Shown here piece by piece: positions 56,145 to 64,000 of a stretch of 64,000 bases of DNA. The stretch spans positions 1,488,001 to 1,552,000 of the forward strand of contig NZ_BMRT01000001.1 of assembly GCF_014648775.1 (NCBI RefSeq). Direction: 5' to 3'. The stretch's first letter is position 1. The number at the start of each line of letters is the position of its first letter. The position numbers were made by a program, and so were the translations under genes. The notes beneath the pieces are model-generated. The model saw only the letters and a program-made list of their open reading frames with translations. It made no database searches and was not told where the DNA came from. The stretch comes from Streptomyces abikoensis. Lineage in GTDB: Bacteria; Actinomycetota; Actinomycetes; Streptomycetales; Streptomycetaceae.

Positions 56145-59018
56145 TCAGCTGCAGCCGCTGGTCGAGCCGCAGCCCTCGCAGAGGTAGCAGCTGCCCGCGC
56201 GGCGCATCTTGGTGCCGCAGGAGAAGCACAGCGGCGCGTCGGCGTTCAGGCCGAGCTGCATCTCCACCAGTTCGGTGGAGTTGTGGACCTGCTTCGGCGC
56301 CGGGGCGGCCGCGGCGGGCTGGGCCGGGAGCTCCGGCTTGGCCGGCGCGACCTGACGCGGCGCGGACTGGGCCAGGCCCTCGACGTCGACCTCGTCGGCG
56401 GCCGGCTCGTACGAGCCGGTGTCCAGGTGGCGCTGACGCTCCTCGGCGGAGTGGATGCCCAGCGCCGAGCGCGTCTCGAAGGGCAGGAAGTCCAGCGCCA
56501 GGCGGCGGAAGATGTAGTCGACGATCGACTGCGCCATCCGCACGTCCGGGTCGTCCGTCATGCCGGCCGGCTCGAAGCGCATGTTGGTGAACTTCGAGAC
56601 GTACGTCTCCAGCGGCACGCCGTACTGGAGGCCGACCGAGACGGCGATCGAGAAGGCGTCCATCATGCCCGCGAGGGTCGAGCCCTGCTTGGACATCTTC
56701 AGGAAGACCTCACCGAGACCGTCGTCCGGGTAGGAGTTGGCGGTCATGTAGCCCTCGGCGCCACCCACCGTGAAGGAGGTGGTGATGCCCGGGCGGCCCT
56801 TCGGGAGGCGCTTGCGGACCGGGCGGTACTCGACGACCTTCTCCGCGACGGCGGGAGCGGTGGCCTCGGCCTTCTTCTCCTCCTTCTTCTTGGCGGAGAG
56901 CGGCTGGCCGACCTTGCAGTTGTCGCGGTAGATGGCGAGGGCCTTCAGGCCCATCTTCCAGCCCTCGAAGTAGACCTCCTCGACCTCCTCGACGGTGGCC
57001 GACTCCGGCAGGTTCACCGTCTTGGAGATCGCGCCCGAGAGGAACGGCTGCGCGGCGGCCATCATGCGCACGTGGCCCATGGCGGAGATCGCGCGCTCGC
57101 CCATGGCGCAGTCGAAGACCTCGTAGTGCTCGGCCTTCAGGCCCGGGGCGTCGATCACATTGCCGTGCTCGGCGATGTGGGCGACGATCGCCTCGATCTG
57201 CTCGGCCTGGTAGCCCAGTCGCTTGAGCGCCTTGGGAACCGTGTTGTTCACGATCTGCATCGAGCCGCCGCCGACGAGCTTCTTGAACTTGACCAGGGCC
57301 AGGTCCGGCTCGACGCCCGTGGTGTCGCAGTCCATCATCAGGCCGATGGTGCCGGTGGGGGCCAGCACGGAGGCCTGGGCGTTGCGGAAGCCGTCCTTCT
57401 CGCCGAGGCGGAGCACGTCCTGCCAGGCCTCGGTCGCGGCGGCCCAGACCGGGGTGTCCAGGTCGTCCATGCGCTTGGCGACGGCGTTGGCGTCGGAGTG
57501 CTGCTTCATGACGCGCTTGTGGGCGTCGGCGTTGCGGGCGTAACCGTCGTACGGGCCGACGACCGCGGCCAGCTCGGCGGAGCGCTTGTAGGACGTACCC
57601 GTCATCAGCGAGGTGATCGCGCCGGCCAGGGCGCGGCCGCCGTCGCTGTCGTAGGCGTGGCCGGTGGCCATCAGCAGGGCGCCCAGGTTGGCGTAGCCGA
57701 TGCCCAGCTGGCGGAAGGCGCGGGTGGTCTCGCCGATCTTCTCGGTCGGGAAGTCGGCGAAGCAGATGGAGATGTCCATCGCCGTGATGACCAGCTCGAC
57801 GACCTTGGCGAAGCGCTCGGCGTCGAACGACTGGTTGCCCTTGTCGTCGTCGCGGAGGAACTTCATGAGGTTGAGCGAGGCGAGGTTGCACGAGGAGTTG
57901 TCCAGGTGCATGTACTCGCTGCACGGGTTGGACGCGGTGATCCGGCCCGTCTCCGGCGAGGTGTGCCAGTGGTTGATCGTGTCGTCGTACTGGATGCCCG
58001 GGTCGGCGCAGGCCCAAGCGGCCTCGGCCATCTTCCGGAAGAGGCCCTTGGCGTCGATCTCCTCGATGACCTCACCGGTCATCCGGGCGCGCAGACCGAA
58101 CTTCGTGCCGTTCTCGACGGCCTTCATGAACTCGTCGTTCACGCGGACGGAGTTGTTGGCGTTCTGGTACTGGACGGACGTGATGTCGTCGCCGCCCAGG
58201 TCCATGTCGAAGCCCGCGTCGCGCAGGGCGCGGATCTTCTCCTCCTCCTTCACCTTGGTGTCGATGAAGGCCTCGACGTCGGGGTGGTCGACGTCGAGCA
58301 CGACCATCTTGGCCGCGCGGCGCGTGGCGCCGCCGGACTTGATGGTGCCGGCGGAGGCGTCGGCGCCGCGCATGAAGGAGACGGGGCCGGAGGCGTTGCC
58401 ACCGGAGGAGAGCAGCTCCTTGGAGGAGCGGATGCGGGAGAGGTTCAGGCCGGCGCCGGAACCGCCCTTGAAGATCATCCCCTCTTCCTTGTACCAGTCG
58501 AGGATCGACTCCATGGAGTCGTCGACGGAGAGGATGAAGCAGGCGGAGACCTGCTGCGGCTGCTTGGTGCCGACGTTGAACCACACCGGGGAGTTGAAGC
58601 TGAAGACCTGGTGGAGCAGGGCGTAGGTCAGCTCGTGCTCGAAGATCTCGGCGTCGGCCGGGGAGGCGAAGTACCCGTGCTCCTCGCCCGCCTTGCGGTA
58701 GGTGATCACCACGCGGTCGATGAGCTGACGCAGGCTGGACTCGCGCTGGGGCGAGCCGGTCGCGCCGCGGAAGTACTTGCTGGTGACGATGTTGACCGCG
58801 TTCACCGACCAGAAGTCGGGGAACTCGACGCCACGCTGCTCGAAGTTGATCGAGCCGTCGCGCCAGTTGGTCATGACGACATCACGACGCTCCCAGACCA
58901 CCTCGTCGTACGGGTGCACGCCGGGGGTGGTGTGGACGCGTTCGATGCGCAGGCCCTTGCCGCCCTTGTTTCCCTTGGAGCGGGAACCTCGTGCAGAGCC
59001 GCTCGTCGTCTCGGTCAT
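56145..59018 (-). CDS. nrdJ: Vitamin B12-dependent (class II) ribonucleotide reductase
   Basis: Reduces ribonucleotides to deoxyribonucleotides using adenosylcobalamin; 957 aa. It has the 10-stranded barrel with SACFILSVDDSMESI (first redox Cys), KGGSGAGLNLSRIRS, active-site ITASNPCSEYMHLDNSSCNLASLNL, and NAQASVLAPTGTIGLMMDCDTTG. The C-terminus carries CFSCGTKMRRAGSCYLCEGCG, the cysteine tail that re-reduces the active site. GGGAGG lies 4-9 nt upstream of the ATG. It is the second gene of nrdRJ, 113 nt downstream of nrdR. Confidence 0.95.
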   Translation of the reverse strand: MTETTSGSARGSRSKGNKGGKGLRIERVHTTPGVHPYDEVVWERRDVVMTNWRDGSINFEQRGVEFPDFWSVNAVNIVTSKYFRGATGSPQRESSLRQLIDRVVITYRKAGEEHGYFASPADAEIFEHELTYALLHQVFSFNSPVWFNVGTKQPQQVSACFILSVDDSMESILDWYKEEGMIFKGGSGAGLNLSRIRSSKELLSSGGNASGPVSFMRGADASAGTIKSGGATRRAAKMVVLDVDHPDVEAFIDTKVKEEEKIRALRDAGFDMDLGGDDITSVQYQNANNSVRVNDEFMKAVENGTKFGLRARMTGEVIEEIDAKGLFRKMAEAAWACADPGIQYDDTINHWHTSPETGRITASNPCSEYMHLDNSSCNLASLNLMKFLRDDDKGNQSFDAERFAKVVELVITAMDISICFADFPTEKIGETTRAFRQLGIGYANLGALLMATGHAYDSDGGRALAGAITSLMTGTSYKRSAELAAVVGPYDGYARNADAHKRVMKQHSDANAVAKRMDDLDTPVWAAATEAWQDVLRLGEKDGFRNAQASVLAPTGTIGLMMDCDTTGVEPDLALVKFKKLVGGGSMQIVNNTVPKALKRLGYQAEQIEAIVAHIAEHGNVIDAPGLKAEHYEVFDCAMGERAISAMGHVRMMAAAQPFLSGAISKTVNLPESATVEEVEEVYFEGWKMGLKALAIYRDNCKVGQPLSAKKKEEKKAEATAPAVAEKVVEYRPVRKRLPKGRPGITTSFTVGGAEGYMTANSYPDDGLGEVFLKMSKQGSTLAGMMDAFSIAVSVGLQYGVPLETYVSKFTNMRFEPAGMTDDPDVRMAQSIVDYIFRRLALDFLPFETRSALGIHSAEERQRHLDTGSYEPAADEVDVEGLAQSAPRQVAPAKPELPAQPAAAAPAPKQVHNSTELVEMQLGLNADAPLCFSCGTKMRRAGSCYLCEGCGSTSGCS

Positions 59019-59131
59019 GCCGCCTCCCTCTACGGGCAAAACGCCCATATGCGCCCATTTTCTTCCGGGGCGCGATGTGTTCTGTCACCCGGGAGCGCTC
59101 GGCGCTCCGGGTAGGTCTGGATTGCCGTCGC

Positions 59132-59665
59132 TCAGTCGGCGGCGACGGCGGGCGCCGGCACCTCGGTGCCGGCGGCGGGGCCCGTCGGGGTCACGGCGGC
59201 GCCACCGCCGGTCCCGCGGCCGAGGCCCTCGCGCAGCTCCGCGACGGCGGCCTCGAAGTCCTCGAGCGAGTCGAACGCCTGGTACACGGACGCGAAGCGC
59301 AGGTAGGCGACGAGGTCGAGGTCCTTGAGCGGGCCGAGTATGGCGAGCCCGACGTCATGGGTGGTGAGCTCGGCGCTGCCCGTGGCCCGCACCGCTTCCT
59401 CGACCCGCTGACCGAGCTTCGCCAGGGCGTCCTCCGTGACCGGGCGGCCCTGGCACGCCTTGCGCACCCCGGAGATCACCTTGGTCCGGCTGAACGGCTC
59501 GGTGACCCCGCTCCGCTTGATCACCATGAGTGACGCGGTCTCCACGGTGGTGAACCGGCGGGAGCAGTCGGGGCACTGGCGGCGCCTGCGGATCGAGCAG
59601 CCGTCGTCGGTGGTCCGGCTGTCGACGACCCGGCTGTCGGGGTGCCTGCAGAAGGGGCAGTGCAT
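59132..59665 (-). CDS. nrdR: Transcriptional repressor NrdR
   Basis: Nucleotide-sensing repressor of ribonucleotide reductase genes, 177 aa. The zinc ribbon is [17 protein letters not shown]...[12 protein letters not shown] (two CxxC pairs), followed by the ATP-cone domain with [16 protein letters not shown] and [12 protein letters not shown] variable Pro/Ala-rich tail closes the protein. The ATG is fixed by the invariant MHCPFC start. First gene of nrdRJ; paired NrdR boxes lie about 145-190 nt upstream. Confidence 0.96.
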   Translation of the reverse strand: MHCPFCRHPDSRVVDSRTTDDGCSIRRRRQCPDCSRRFTTVETASLMVIKRSGVTEPFSRTKVISGVRKACQGRPVTEDALAKLGQRVEEAVRATGSAELTTHDVGLAILGPLKDLDLVAYLRFASVYQAFDSLEDFEAAVAELREGLGRGTGGGAAVTPTGPAAGTEVPAPAVAAD

Positions 59666-59807
59666 GGCTCTCCACCTTCCTTCACCCTCGAGGAACCTCG
59701 AACAAGCTGTCACGATCCACGGCTCCGGCGACCCCGTAGGGGTCTCGCCGAGCAGCCCCCAGCATAGGCGATGACCGGGACCCGAAATGACCGGGGAGGG
59801 ACATCGA

Positions 59808-59820
59808 CCACAACTTGTGG
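59808..59820 (-). promoter_or_regulatory. NrdR box 1 upstream of nrdRJ
   Basis: CCACAACTTGTGG is a perfect palindrome. Its centre lies about 32 bp from box 2, the three-helical-turn spacing typical of paired NrdR boxes. Confidence 0.75.
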
Positions 59821-59839
59821 GTGGCCGTGGCCATCAAAC

Positions 59840-59853
59840 CACTAGATCTGGTG
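59840..59853 (-). promoter_or_regulatory. NrdR box 2 upstream of nrdRJ
   Basis: CACTAGATCTGGTG, palindromic except for one pair, resembles the NrdR consensus ACACWATATATWGTGT. Binding of NrdR-ATP/dATP here would repress nrdRJ. Confidence 0.75.
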
Positions 59854-60164
59854 CCCGGCCGCCAGGATCCACCCCAGCGTGTCGCGCCGCGCCGACGGGA
59901 CACGGCCCCGCCCGAGCGACCCGGAGGCAGGCCGGGAGGGTCGCGGATGACACACTGGGTGACGTGGCACGGCGCCGCCGCCGGACACCGTCGACGCCCC
60001 CCGAAGGGCGGCGGACGGGCCGTCGCGCGATCGCCGCGCGACCCGAACGGGCCTCCGGCGCGAGCGAGCGAAGCGCGCATCGAAGAGTACCGTAATGGGG
60101 CGAATTGATCTTTGCCCGTACACCCTGCCGTCTGATCAAGTCAGCCAATCCGCGATATTTCACT
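59854..60164. other. Intergenic stretch between the NrdR boxes and the lexA promoter
   Basis: Middle of the 576-bp nrdR-lexA gap. It is GC-rich without an ORF of coding character on either strand. GC drops from about 60100 toward lexA, where the promoter is expected. Confidence 0.4.
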
Positions 60165-60178
60165 CGAACGTGTGTTTG
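60165..60178 (+). promoter_or_regulatory. LexA (SOS) box before lexA
   Basis: CGAACGTGTGTTTG matches the Gram-positive SOS box CGAACRNRYGTTYC at 13 of 14 positions. It lies 64-77 nt before the lexA start and indicates autorepression. Confidence 0.85.
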
Positions 60179-60241
60179 GCGCAACCTTTCGAAAGCAACT
60201 ACCGTTGTCCAGCTAGGGAGAACATCTCGAGAGGGGCCGAC

Positions 60242-61027
60242 GTGACCACCACCGCAGACAGCGCCACCATCACCGCCCAGGACCGCTCCCAGAACCGACT
60301 CGACCAGGCACACCCGATGAATGACGCAGCCATGAACGCCGAGGGGCAGAAGCCGGCCCGCTCGCTCCCAGGACGGCCCCCGGGCATCCGGGCGGACAGC
60401 TCCGGGCTCACCGACCGGCAGCGCCGTGTGATCGAGGTCATCCGGGACTCAGTCCAGCGCCGCGGATACCCACCATCCATGCGCGAGATCGGCCAGGCGG
60501 TGGGGCTCTCCAGCACCTCATCGGTCGCCCACCAGCTCATGGCCCTGGAGCGCAAGGGCTTCCTCCGCCGGGACCCGCACCGCCCCCGCGCCTACGAGGT
60601 GCGCGGCTCGGACCAGCCGAGCACCCAGCCCACCGACACCACCGGCAAGCCCGCGGCCTCGTACGTCCCGCTGGTGGGCCGTATCGCCGCCGGTGGTCCC
60701 ATCCTGGCCGAGGAGTCGGTGGAGGACGTCTTCCCCCTCCCCCGGCAGCTGGTCGGCGACGGAGAGCTGTTCGTCCTCAAGGTCGTCGGCGATTCCATGA
60801 TCGAGGCCGCCATCTGCGACGGCGACTGGGTGACGGTCCGCCGCCAGCCCGTGGCGGAGAACGGTGACATCGTGGCCGCGATGCTCGACGGAGAGGCCAC
60901 GGTCAAGCGCTTCAAGCGCGAGGACGGCCATGTCTGGCTGCTCCCGCACAATGCCGCTTACCAGCCCATCCCCGGCGACGAGGCCACCATTCTGGGCAAG
61001 GTCGTGGCCGTATTGCGGCGGGTCTGA
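60242..61027 (+). CDS. lexA: SOS repressor LexA
   Basis: 261 aa, longer than E. coli LexA because of an N-terminal extension (about 1-50). The winged helix (about 55-125) has [21 protein letters not shown]. The self-cleavage site is Ala150-Gly151 in GRIAAGGP, and the catalytic pair is Ser185 in GDSMIEA and Lys222 in ATVKRF. GTG 60242 is preferred over longer frames: GAGAGGGG is 6 nt upstream and relatives start [10 protein letters not shown]. Autoregulated through the SOS box; divergent from nrdR. Confidence 0.95.
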   Translation: MTTTADSATITAQDRSQNRLDQAHPMNDAAMNAEGQKPARSLPGRPPGIRADSSGLTDRQRRVIEVIRDSVQRRGYPPSMREIGQAVGLSSTSSVAHQLMALERKGFLRRDPHRPRAYEVRGSDQPSTQPTDTTGKPAASYVPLVGRIAAGGPILAEESVEDVFPLPRQLVGDGELFVLKVVGDSMIEAAICDGDWVTVRRQPVAENGDIVAAMLDGEATVKRFKREDGHVWLLPHNAAYQPIPGDEATILGKVVAVLRRV

Positions 61028-61047
61028 CACACCCGCCGAAAGACGGG

Positions 61048-61078
61048 GCCCCGGAACCAACTGCGCCGGTTCCGGGGC
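61048..61078. terminator. Terminator between lexA and the DinG-type helicase gene
   Basis: An 11-bp perfect stem (61048-61058 / 61068-61078) with a 9-nt loop, followed on the plus strand by CTTCTTTAT, 21 nt after the lexA stop. A Rho-independent terminator for lexA, possibly also for the convergent gene. Confidence 0.85.
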
Positions 61079-61169
61079 TCTTCTTTATGCCTATTCGCAT
61101 TCAGGCGCATACGTGATTTGCGCGCTCACGCTGCCGAGCGCCTTTTCTTTATACGGCAGCGGCAGCCCT

Positions 61170-63149
61170 TCATTTCCCCTCCGCCTTGGCCGCCGCGTCG
61201 ATGGCGGACAGGGAACGGCGCACCTGATTACGGTCCGTGGTGTACCAGAAGTCCGGCATCGAGGCCCGCAGGAAGGATCCGTAGCGGGCCGTCGCCAGCC
61301 GGGGGTCGAGCACCGCGACCACACCGCGATCCCCCGACGCCCGGACGAGCCGGCCCGCGCCCTGCGCCATCAGCAGTGCCGCGTGTGTCGCGGCCACGGA
61401 CATGAAGCCATTGCCCCCCGCGTCCTCCACGGCCCGCTGCCGGGCGCTCATCAGCGGATCGTCCGGGCGGGGGAAGGGCACCCGGTCCATGACCACGAGC
61501 TGGCAGCTCGGCCCCGGCACGTCGACGCCCTGCCACAGCGACAGCGTGCCGAACAGACACGTCCGCGTGTCCCCCGCGAAGTTCTTGATCAGCTCGCCCA
61601 GCGTGTCCTCGCCCTGGAGCAGGATCGGCATGTCGAGCCGTCCCCGGAGCGCCTCGGCGGCCGCCTGGGCGGCCCGCATCGAGGAGAACAGCCCCAGCGT
61701 GCGGCCTCCGGCCGCCTCCACCAGCTCGGCCAGCTCGTCGAGCATGTCCGTCCGGTTCCCCTCCCGGCCCGGCTGGGCCAGGTGCCGGGCGACATAGAGG
61801 ATGCCCTGCTTCGGATAGTCGAACGGCGAGCCGACATCGACGCCCTTCCACGACGGGAGGTCGTCCCCCTCGACGCCCTCCGGGGCGAGGCCCAGGGAAG
61901 CGCCGACGCCGTTGAAGTCGCCGCCGAGCTTGAGCGTGGCCGACGTCAGCACCACGGACCGCTCGCTGAAGAGCTTCTCCCTCAGCAGCCCCGACACCGA
62001 CAGGGGCGCCACCCGCAGCGAGGCGCCGAAGCGGTCGTGCCGCTCGTACCAGACGACGTCGTACTCGGAGCGCGCCACGATGCGCTCGGCGACCGCGTGA
62101 ATGTTCTCCACAGAGGCCAGGGCCTGCTTGCGGACCGCGTCCTCGTCCTGGAGGGACTTGTCGCGGGTGTTGCCGATCGACGAGATCACCGTGCGCGAGG
62201 CGTCGCGCAAGGCCATCAGACAGTGGTCGAGGTCCTCCGGGATCTCCTCCAGCCGGCCGGGCAGAGCGAGCTCCATCAGCCGCTCGAAACTCTCCGCGGC
62301 GGTCTGGAGGGCGTCCGCCGCCTTCTCGTCGACGAGCTTGGCGGCCCGCCGGACGGCCCGGTTGACCTGGCCGGGAGTAAGCTCACCGGTCGCGACGCCG
62401 GTGACCCGCGAGACCAGCTCATGGGCCTCGTCCACGATCAGGACCTCATGGCCGGGGAGGACCGGGGCGCCCTCGATCGCGTCGATGGCGAGCAGCGCGT
62501 GATTGGTGACCACCACGTCGGCGAGCTTGGCCCGCTCCCGGGCCGCCTCGGCGAAGCACTCGGCACCGTAGGCGCACTTCGAGGCGCCCACGCACTCGCG
62601 GGAGGTGACGGACACCTGGGCCCAGGCGCGGTCGGAGACGCCGGGCGTCAGATCGTCCCGGTCGCCGCTCTCGGTCTCGTCCGCCCAGTCGCGCAGGCGC
62701 AGCAGGTCCTTGCCGAGCTTGCTGGTGGGCGCGGCCGACTCGAGGGGGTCGAAGAGCCCCTCCTCCTCGTCCTGCGGGACGCCCTCGTGGAGCCGGTGGA
62801 GGCACAGGTAGTTGCTGCGGCCCTTGAGCATCGCGAACTGGGGGCGACGGCGCAGCTGCGGATGCAGCGCGTCGACCGTCCTCGGCAGATCGCGCTCGAC
62901 GAGCTGGCGCTGGAGCGCGAGCGTCGCCGTCGCGACGACGACGCGCTCGCCGTGGGCGAGGGCCGGCACGAGGTAGCCGAGCGACTTACCGGTGCCGGTG
63001 CCCGCCTGGACGAGCAGGTGGGAACCGTCGTCGATGGCCGCGGCGACGGCTTCGGCCATGGTGACCTGGCCGGGCCGCTCGCTGCCGCCGACGGCGGAGA
63101 CGGCGGCGTGCAGCAGGTCGGTGACGGAGGGCGAGGAGGTGGCAGTCAT
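61170..63149 (-). CDS. DinG/XPD-like ATP-dependent DNA helicase
   Basis: 659 aa superfamily-2 helicase with an iron-sulfur domain. Walker A QAGTGTGKSLGYL is near residue 49. Four cysteines for a 4Fe-4S cluster lie in NYLCLHR and then RECVGASKCAYGAEC, and the DEAH box is LIVDEAHELV. C-terminal motifs include SATLKLGGDF and LMAQGAGRLVRASGDRG. It is expected to unwind DNA 5'-3' during repair. No LexA box is seen upstream. Single gene downstream of the acetyltransferase gene. Confidence 0.88.
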   Translation of the reverse strand: MTATSSPSVTDLLHAAVSAVGGSERPGQVTMAEAVAAAIDDGSHLLVQAGTGTGKSLGYLVPALAHGERVVVATATLALQRQLVERDLPRTVDALHPQLRRRPQFAMLKGRSNYLCLHRLHEGVPQDEEEGLFDPLESAAPTSKLGKDLLRLRDWADETESGDRDDLTPGVSDRAWAQVSVTSRECVGASKCAYGAECFAEAARERAKLADVVVTNHALLAIDAIEGAPVLPGHEVLIVDEAHELVSRVTGVATGELTPGQVNRAVRRAAKLVDEKAADALQTAAESFERLMELALPGRLEEIPEDLDHCLMALRDASRTVISSIGNTRDKSLQDEDAVRKQALASVENIHAVAERIVARSEYDVVWYERHDRFGASLRVAPLSVSGLLREKLFSERSVVLTSATLKLGGDFNGVGASLGLAPEGVEGDDLPSWKGVDVGSPFDYPKQGILYVARHLAQPGREGNRTDMLDELAELVEAAGGRTLGLFSSMRAAQAAAEALRGRLDMPILLQGEDTLGELIKNFAGDTRTCLFGTLSLWQGVDVPGPSCQLVVMDRVPFPRPDDPLMSARQRAVEDAGGNGFMSVAATHAALLMAQGAGRLVRASGDRGVVAVLDPRLATARYGSFLRASMPDFWYTTDRNQVRRSLSAIDAAAKAEGK

Positions 63150-63264
63150 AGCCTGTTCAGCCTACGGTGCGGCACTGACATCGCGGGCCGATGTCCGTCC
63201 CGGGCCTTTCCGGGCCAGGCCGTACAAACGGGCCGACCCGGACCGTCGCACGACATCGTGATCG

Positions 63265-64000
63265 TCACAGAACGGCACGCAGCGCCCTGTCGCGGATCAT
63301 CAGCGCCGCGCGTTTGCCGGGCAGCTCCACCTCGCCGCTCAGCCGGAAGCCCGCGCCGAGGAACGCGGCCGTCGACGGGGTGTTGCGCAGGTCCGGTTCC
63401 CCGATGACCCGGTCGCAGGAGGGGCGGCGGTCCAGGACCAGGTCGGCGACGGCCCGCAGGAGGAGCGTGCCGAGACCCCGGCCCCGGTCGGCGACCTTGC
63501 CGATGAGGAAGTGGATCCCGGTGTCGTGCGGCCGGGCCGGGTAGTGGCGGGCGACCGGGTCGAGATCGGCCCGGTAGACCTCCCAGTAGCTCATCGGGAC
63601 CCCGGAGAGCACGCCGAGGCAGGGCATGCTGCGCCCGTCGCCGTCGAGCTGGGCCCGGAGGTGGTCGACGGTGGCGGCGCCCGGTCCGGCCAGCTCCCAG
63701 AACGCCGCGACAGCGGGATCGTTCATCCACTGCGTGACCAGCCGGAGGTCGCGTTCGATCCGCACCGGGACGAGCTGGAACGGCCCCGCGTCGGTGCCCA
63801 CCGGCCCCCAGTCGGCGAGACCGTCCAGGAAGTCGCCGGGCCCACCGGGGAATCCGGGCCGTCCGGCCCCCGGGGAGTGGTGGCGGGCGTCGGCTGGTTC
63901 GGTGAGGTCGTGCACGGCGTGCTCGGCGGTGATGAGCTCGATGAGTTCATCGGTCAGCCGGAGGTCGAGGGTGTCGTTGAGCGGGTTCGTCCCGGCGTTC
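63265..64000 (-). CDS. Siderophore-type GNAT acyltransferase (IucB/MbtK-like), start outside window
   Basis: At least 245 aa; the frame stays open to the window edge (reading NAGTNPLNDTLDLRL before the GTG at 63915), so an internal start at 63915 would be wrong. The acetyl-CoA domain (roughly the last 180 residues) has WMNDPAVAAFWELAGP, VYRADLDPVARHYP, DTGIHFLIGKVADRGRGLGTLLLRAVADLVL and GFRLSGEVELPGKRAALMI, the IucB/MbtK type that acylates N-hydroxy-amines in siderophore synthesis. The rest of the pathway would lie just beyond this edge, as I recall for S. coelicolor SCO5799-5801. Confidence 0.85.
   Translation of the reverse strand, partial: NAGTNPLNDTLDLRLTDELIELITAEHAVHDLTEPADARHHSPGAGRPGFPGGPGDFLDGLADWGPVGTDAGPFQLVPVRIERDLRLVTQWMNDPAVAAFWELAGPGAATVDHLRAQLDGDGRSMPCLGVLSGVPMSYWEVYRADLDPVARHYPARPHDTGIHFLIGKVADRGRGLGTLLLRAVADLVLDRRPSCDRVIGEPDLRNTPSTAAFLGAGFRLSGEVELPGKRAALMIRDRALRAVL

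Noticed and set aside
59813..60120. Plus-strand frames upstream of lexA (59787-60095 and 59815-60108)
   Set aside because: They run through the NrdR boxes and toward the lexA promoter, have no ribosome site and give Arg/Pro-rich peptides.
63265..63915. A complete 216-aa acetyltransferase starting at GTG 63915
   Set aside because: The frame continues upstream with plausible protein sequence (DELIELITAEHAV) to the window edge, so the gene is treated as partial.

Overview
The window is about 72% GC, with strong third-position GC bias and GTG/TTG starts. Its markers are typical of Streptomyces: the principal sigma factor HrdB, the sporulation regulator WhiH, the FtsZ modulator SepH, the CutRS two-component system, a LexA/NrdR/NrdJ cluster and a second pair of type II topoisomerase genes. 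From memory, the gene order matches the conserved core of the S. coelicolor chromosome between roughly SCO5863 (cutS) and SCO5801, read in reverse. I could not check this by alignment. I see no IS element, prophage, CRISPR array, tRNA or rRNA.

Layout. 1-2 kb: cutS (cut by the window edge), cutR and a 52-aa conserved small protein. 2-7 kb: inositol monophosphatase, an Fe-S-type ferrochelatase, an MFS exporter and an FAD sugar-lactone oxidase carrying a rare TTA codon. 7-17 kb: a Pro-rich membrane protein, sepH, a sulfurtransferase, a VOC protein, thymidine kinase, a phosphodiesterase-like enzyme, DUF5998 and a 1046-aa GNAT/acyl-CoA-synthetase protein of the S. lividans PatA type. 17-23 kb: HPr with a DasR-type operator, a GntR regulator, an M23 endopeptidase behind a c-di-AMP riboswitch, and an M16B peptidase pair. 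23-27.7 kb: parC, a CobW GTPase and a sucrase/ferredoxin-like gene under an iron box. 27.7-35 kb: a nitrate/sulfonate-type ABC importer divergent from a citrate-family two-component system, then a NarL-type two-component system. 35-42 kb: parE, an apparently frameshifted DUF7455 gene, a secreted trypsin-like protease, hrdB and whiH. 42-55 kb: a fused ABC transporter, a Nudix/winged-helix regulator, a debranching-enzyme-like protein, DUF4192, a RecQ-phosphoribosyltransferase fusion, RNase HII, an ADP-ribosylglycohydrolase and a histidine phosphatase. 55-64 kb: DUF4937, nrdRJ, lexA, a DinG-type helicase and the start-less part of a siderophore acetyltransferase gene.

How the parts fit. Most of this is housekeeping, with a DNA-maintenance theme (parC, parE, recQ, rnhB, nrdRJ, lexA, dinG-type) and a developmental theme (sepH, whiH, hrdB). 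Several operators can be read directly: paired NrdR boxes before nrdRJ, LexA boxes before lexA and (less certainly) parE, a DasR-like site before ptsH, a DmdR/IdeR-type iron box abutting a likely leaderless gene, and three DnaA-box-like 9-mers between DUF4192 and recQ.

I found no clearly new multi-gene system. The points most worth following are the 10-bp repeat contraction that frameshifts the DUF7455 gene, the parE LexA-like box, the DnaA-box cluster, the RecQ-PRTase fusion, and the transporter/two-component module at 27.7-33.1 kb, whose ligand is unknown.
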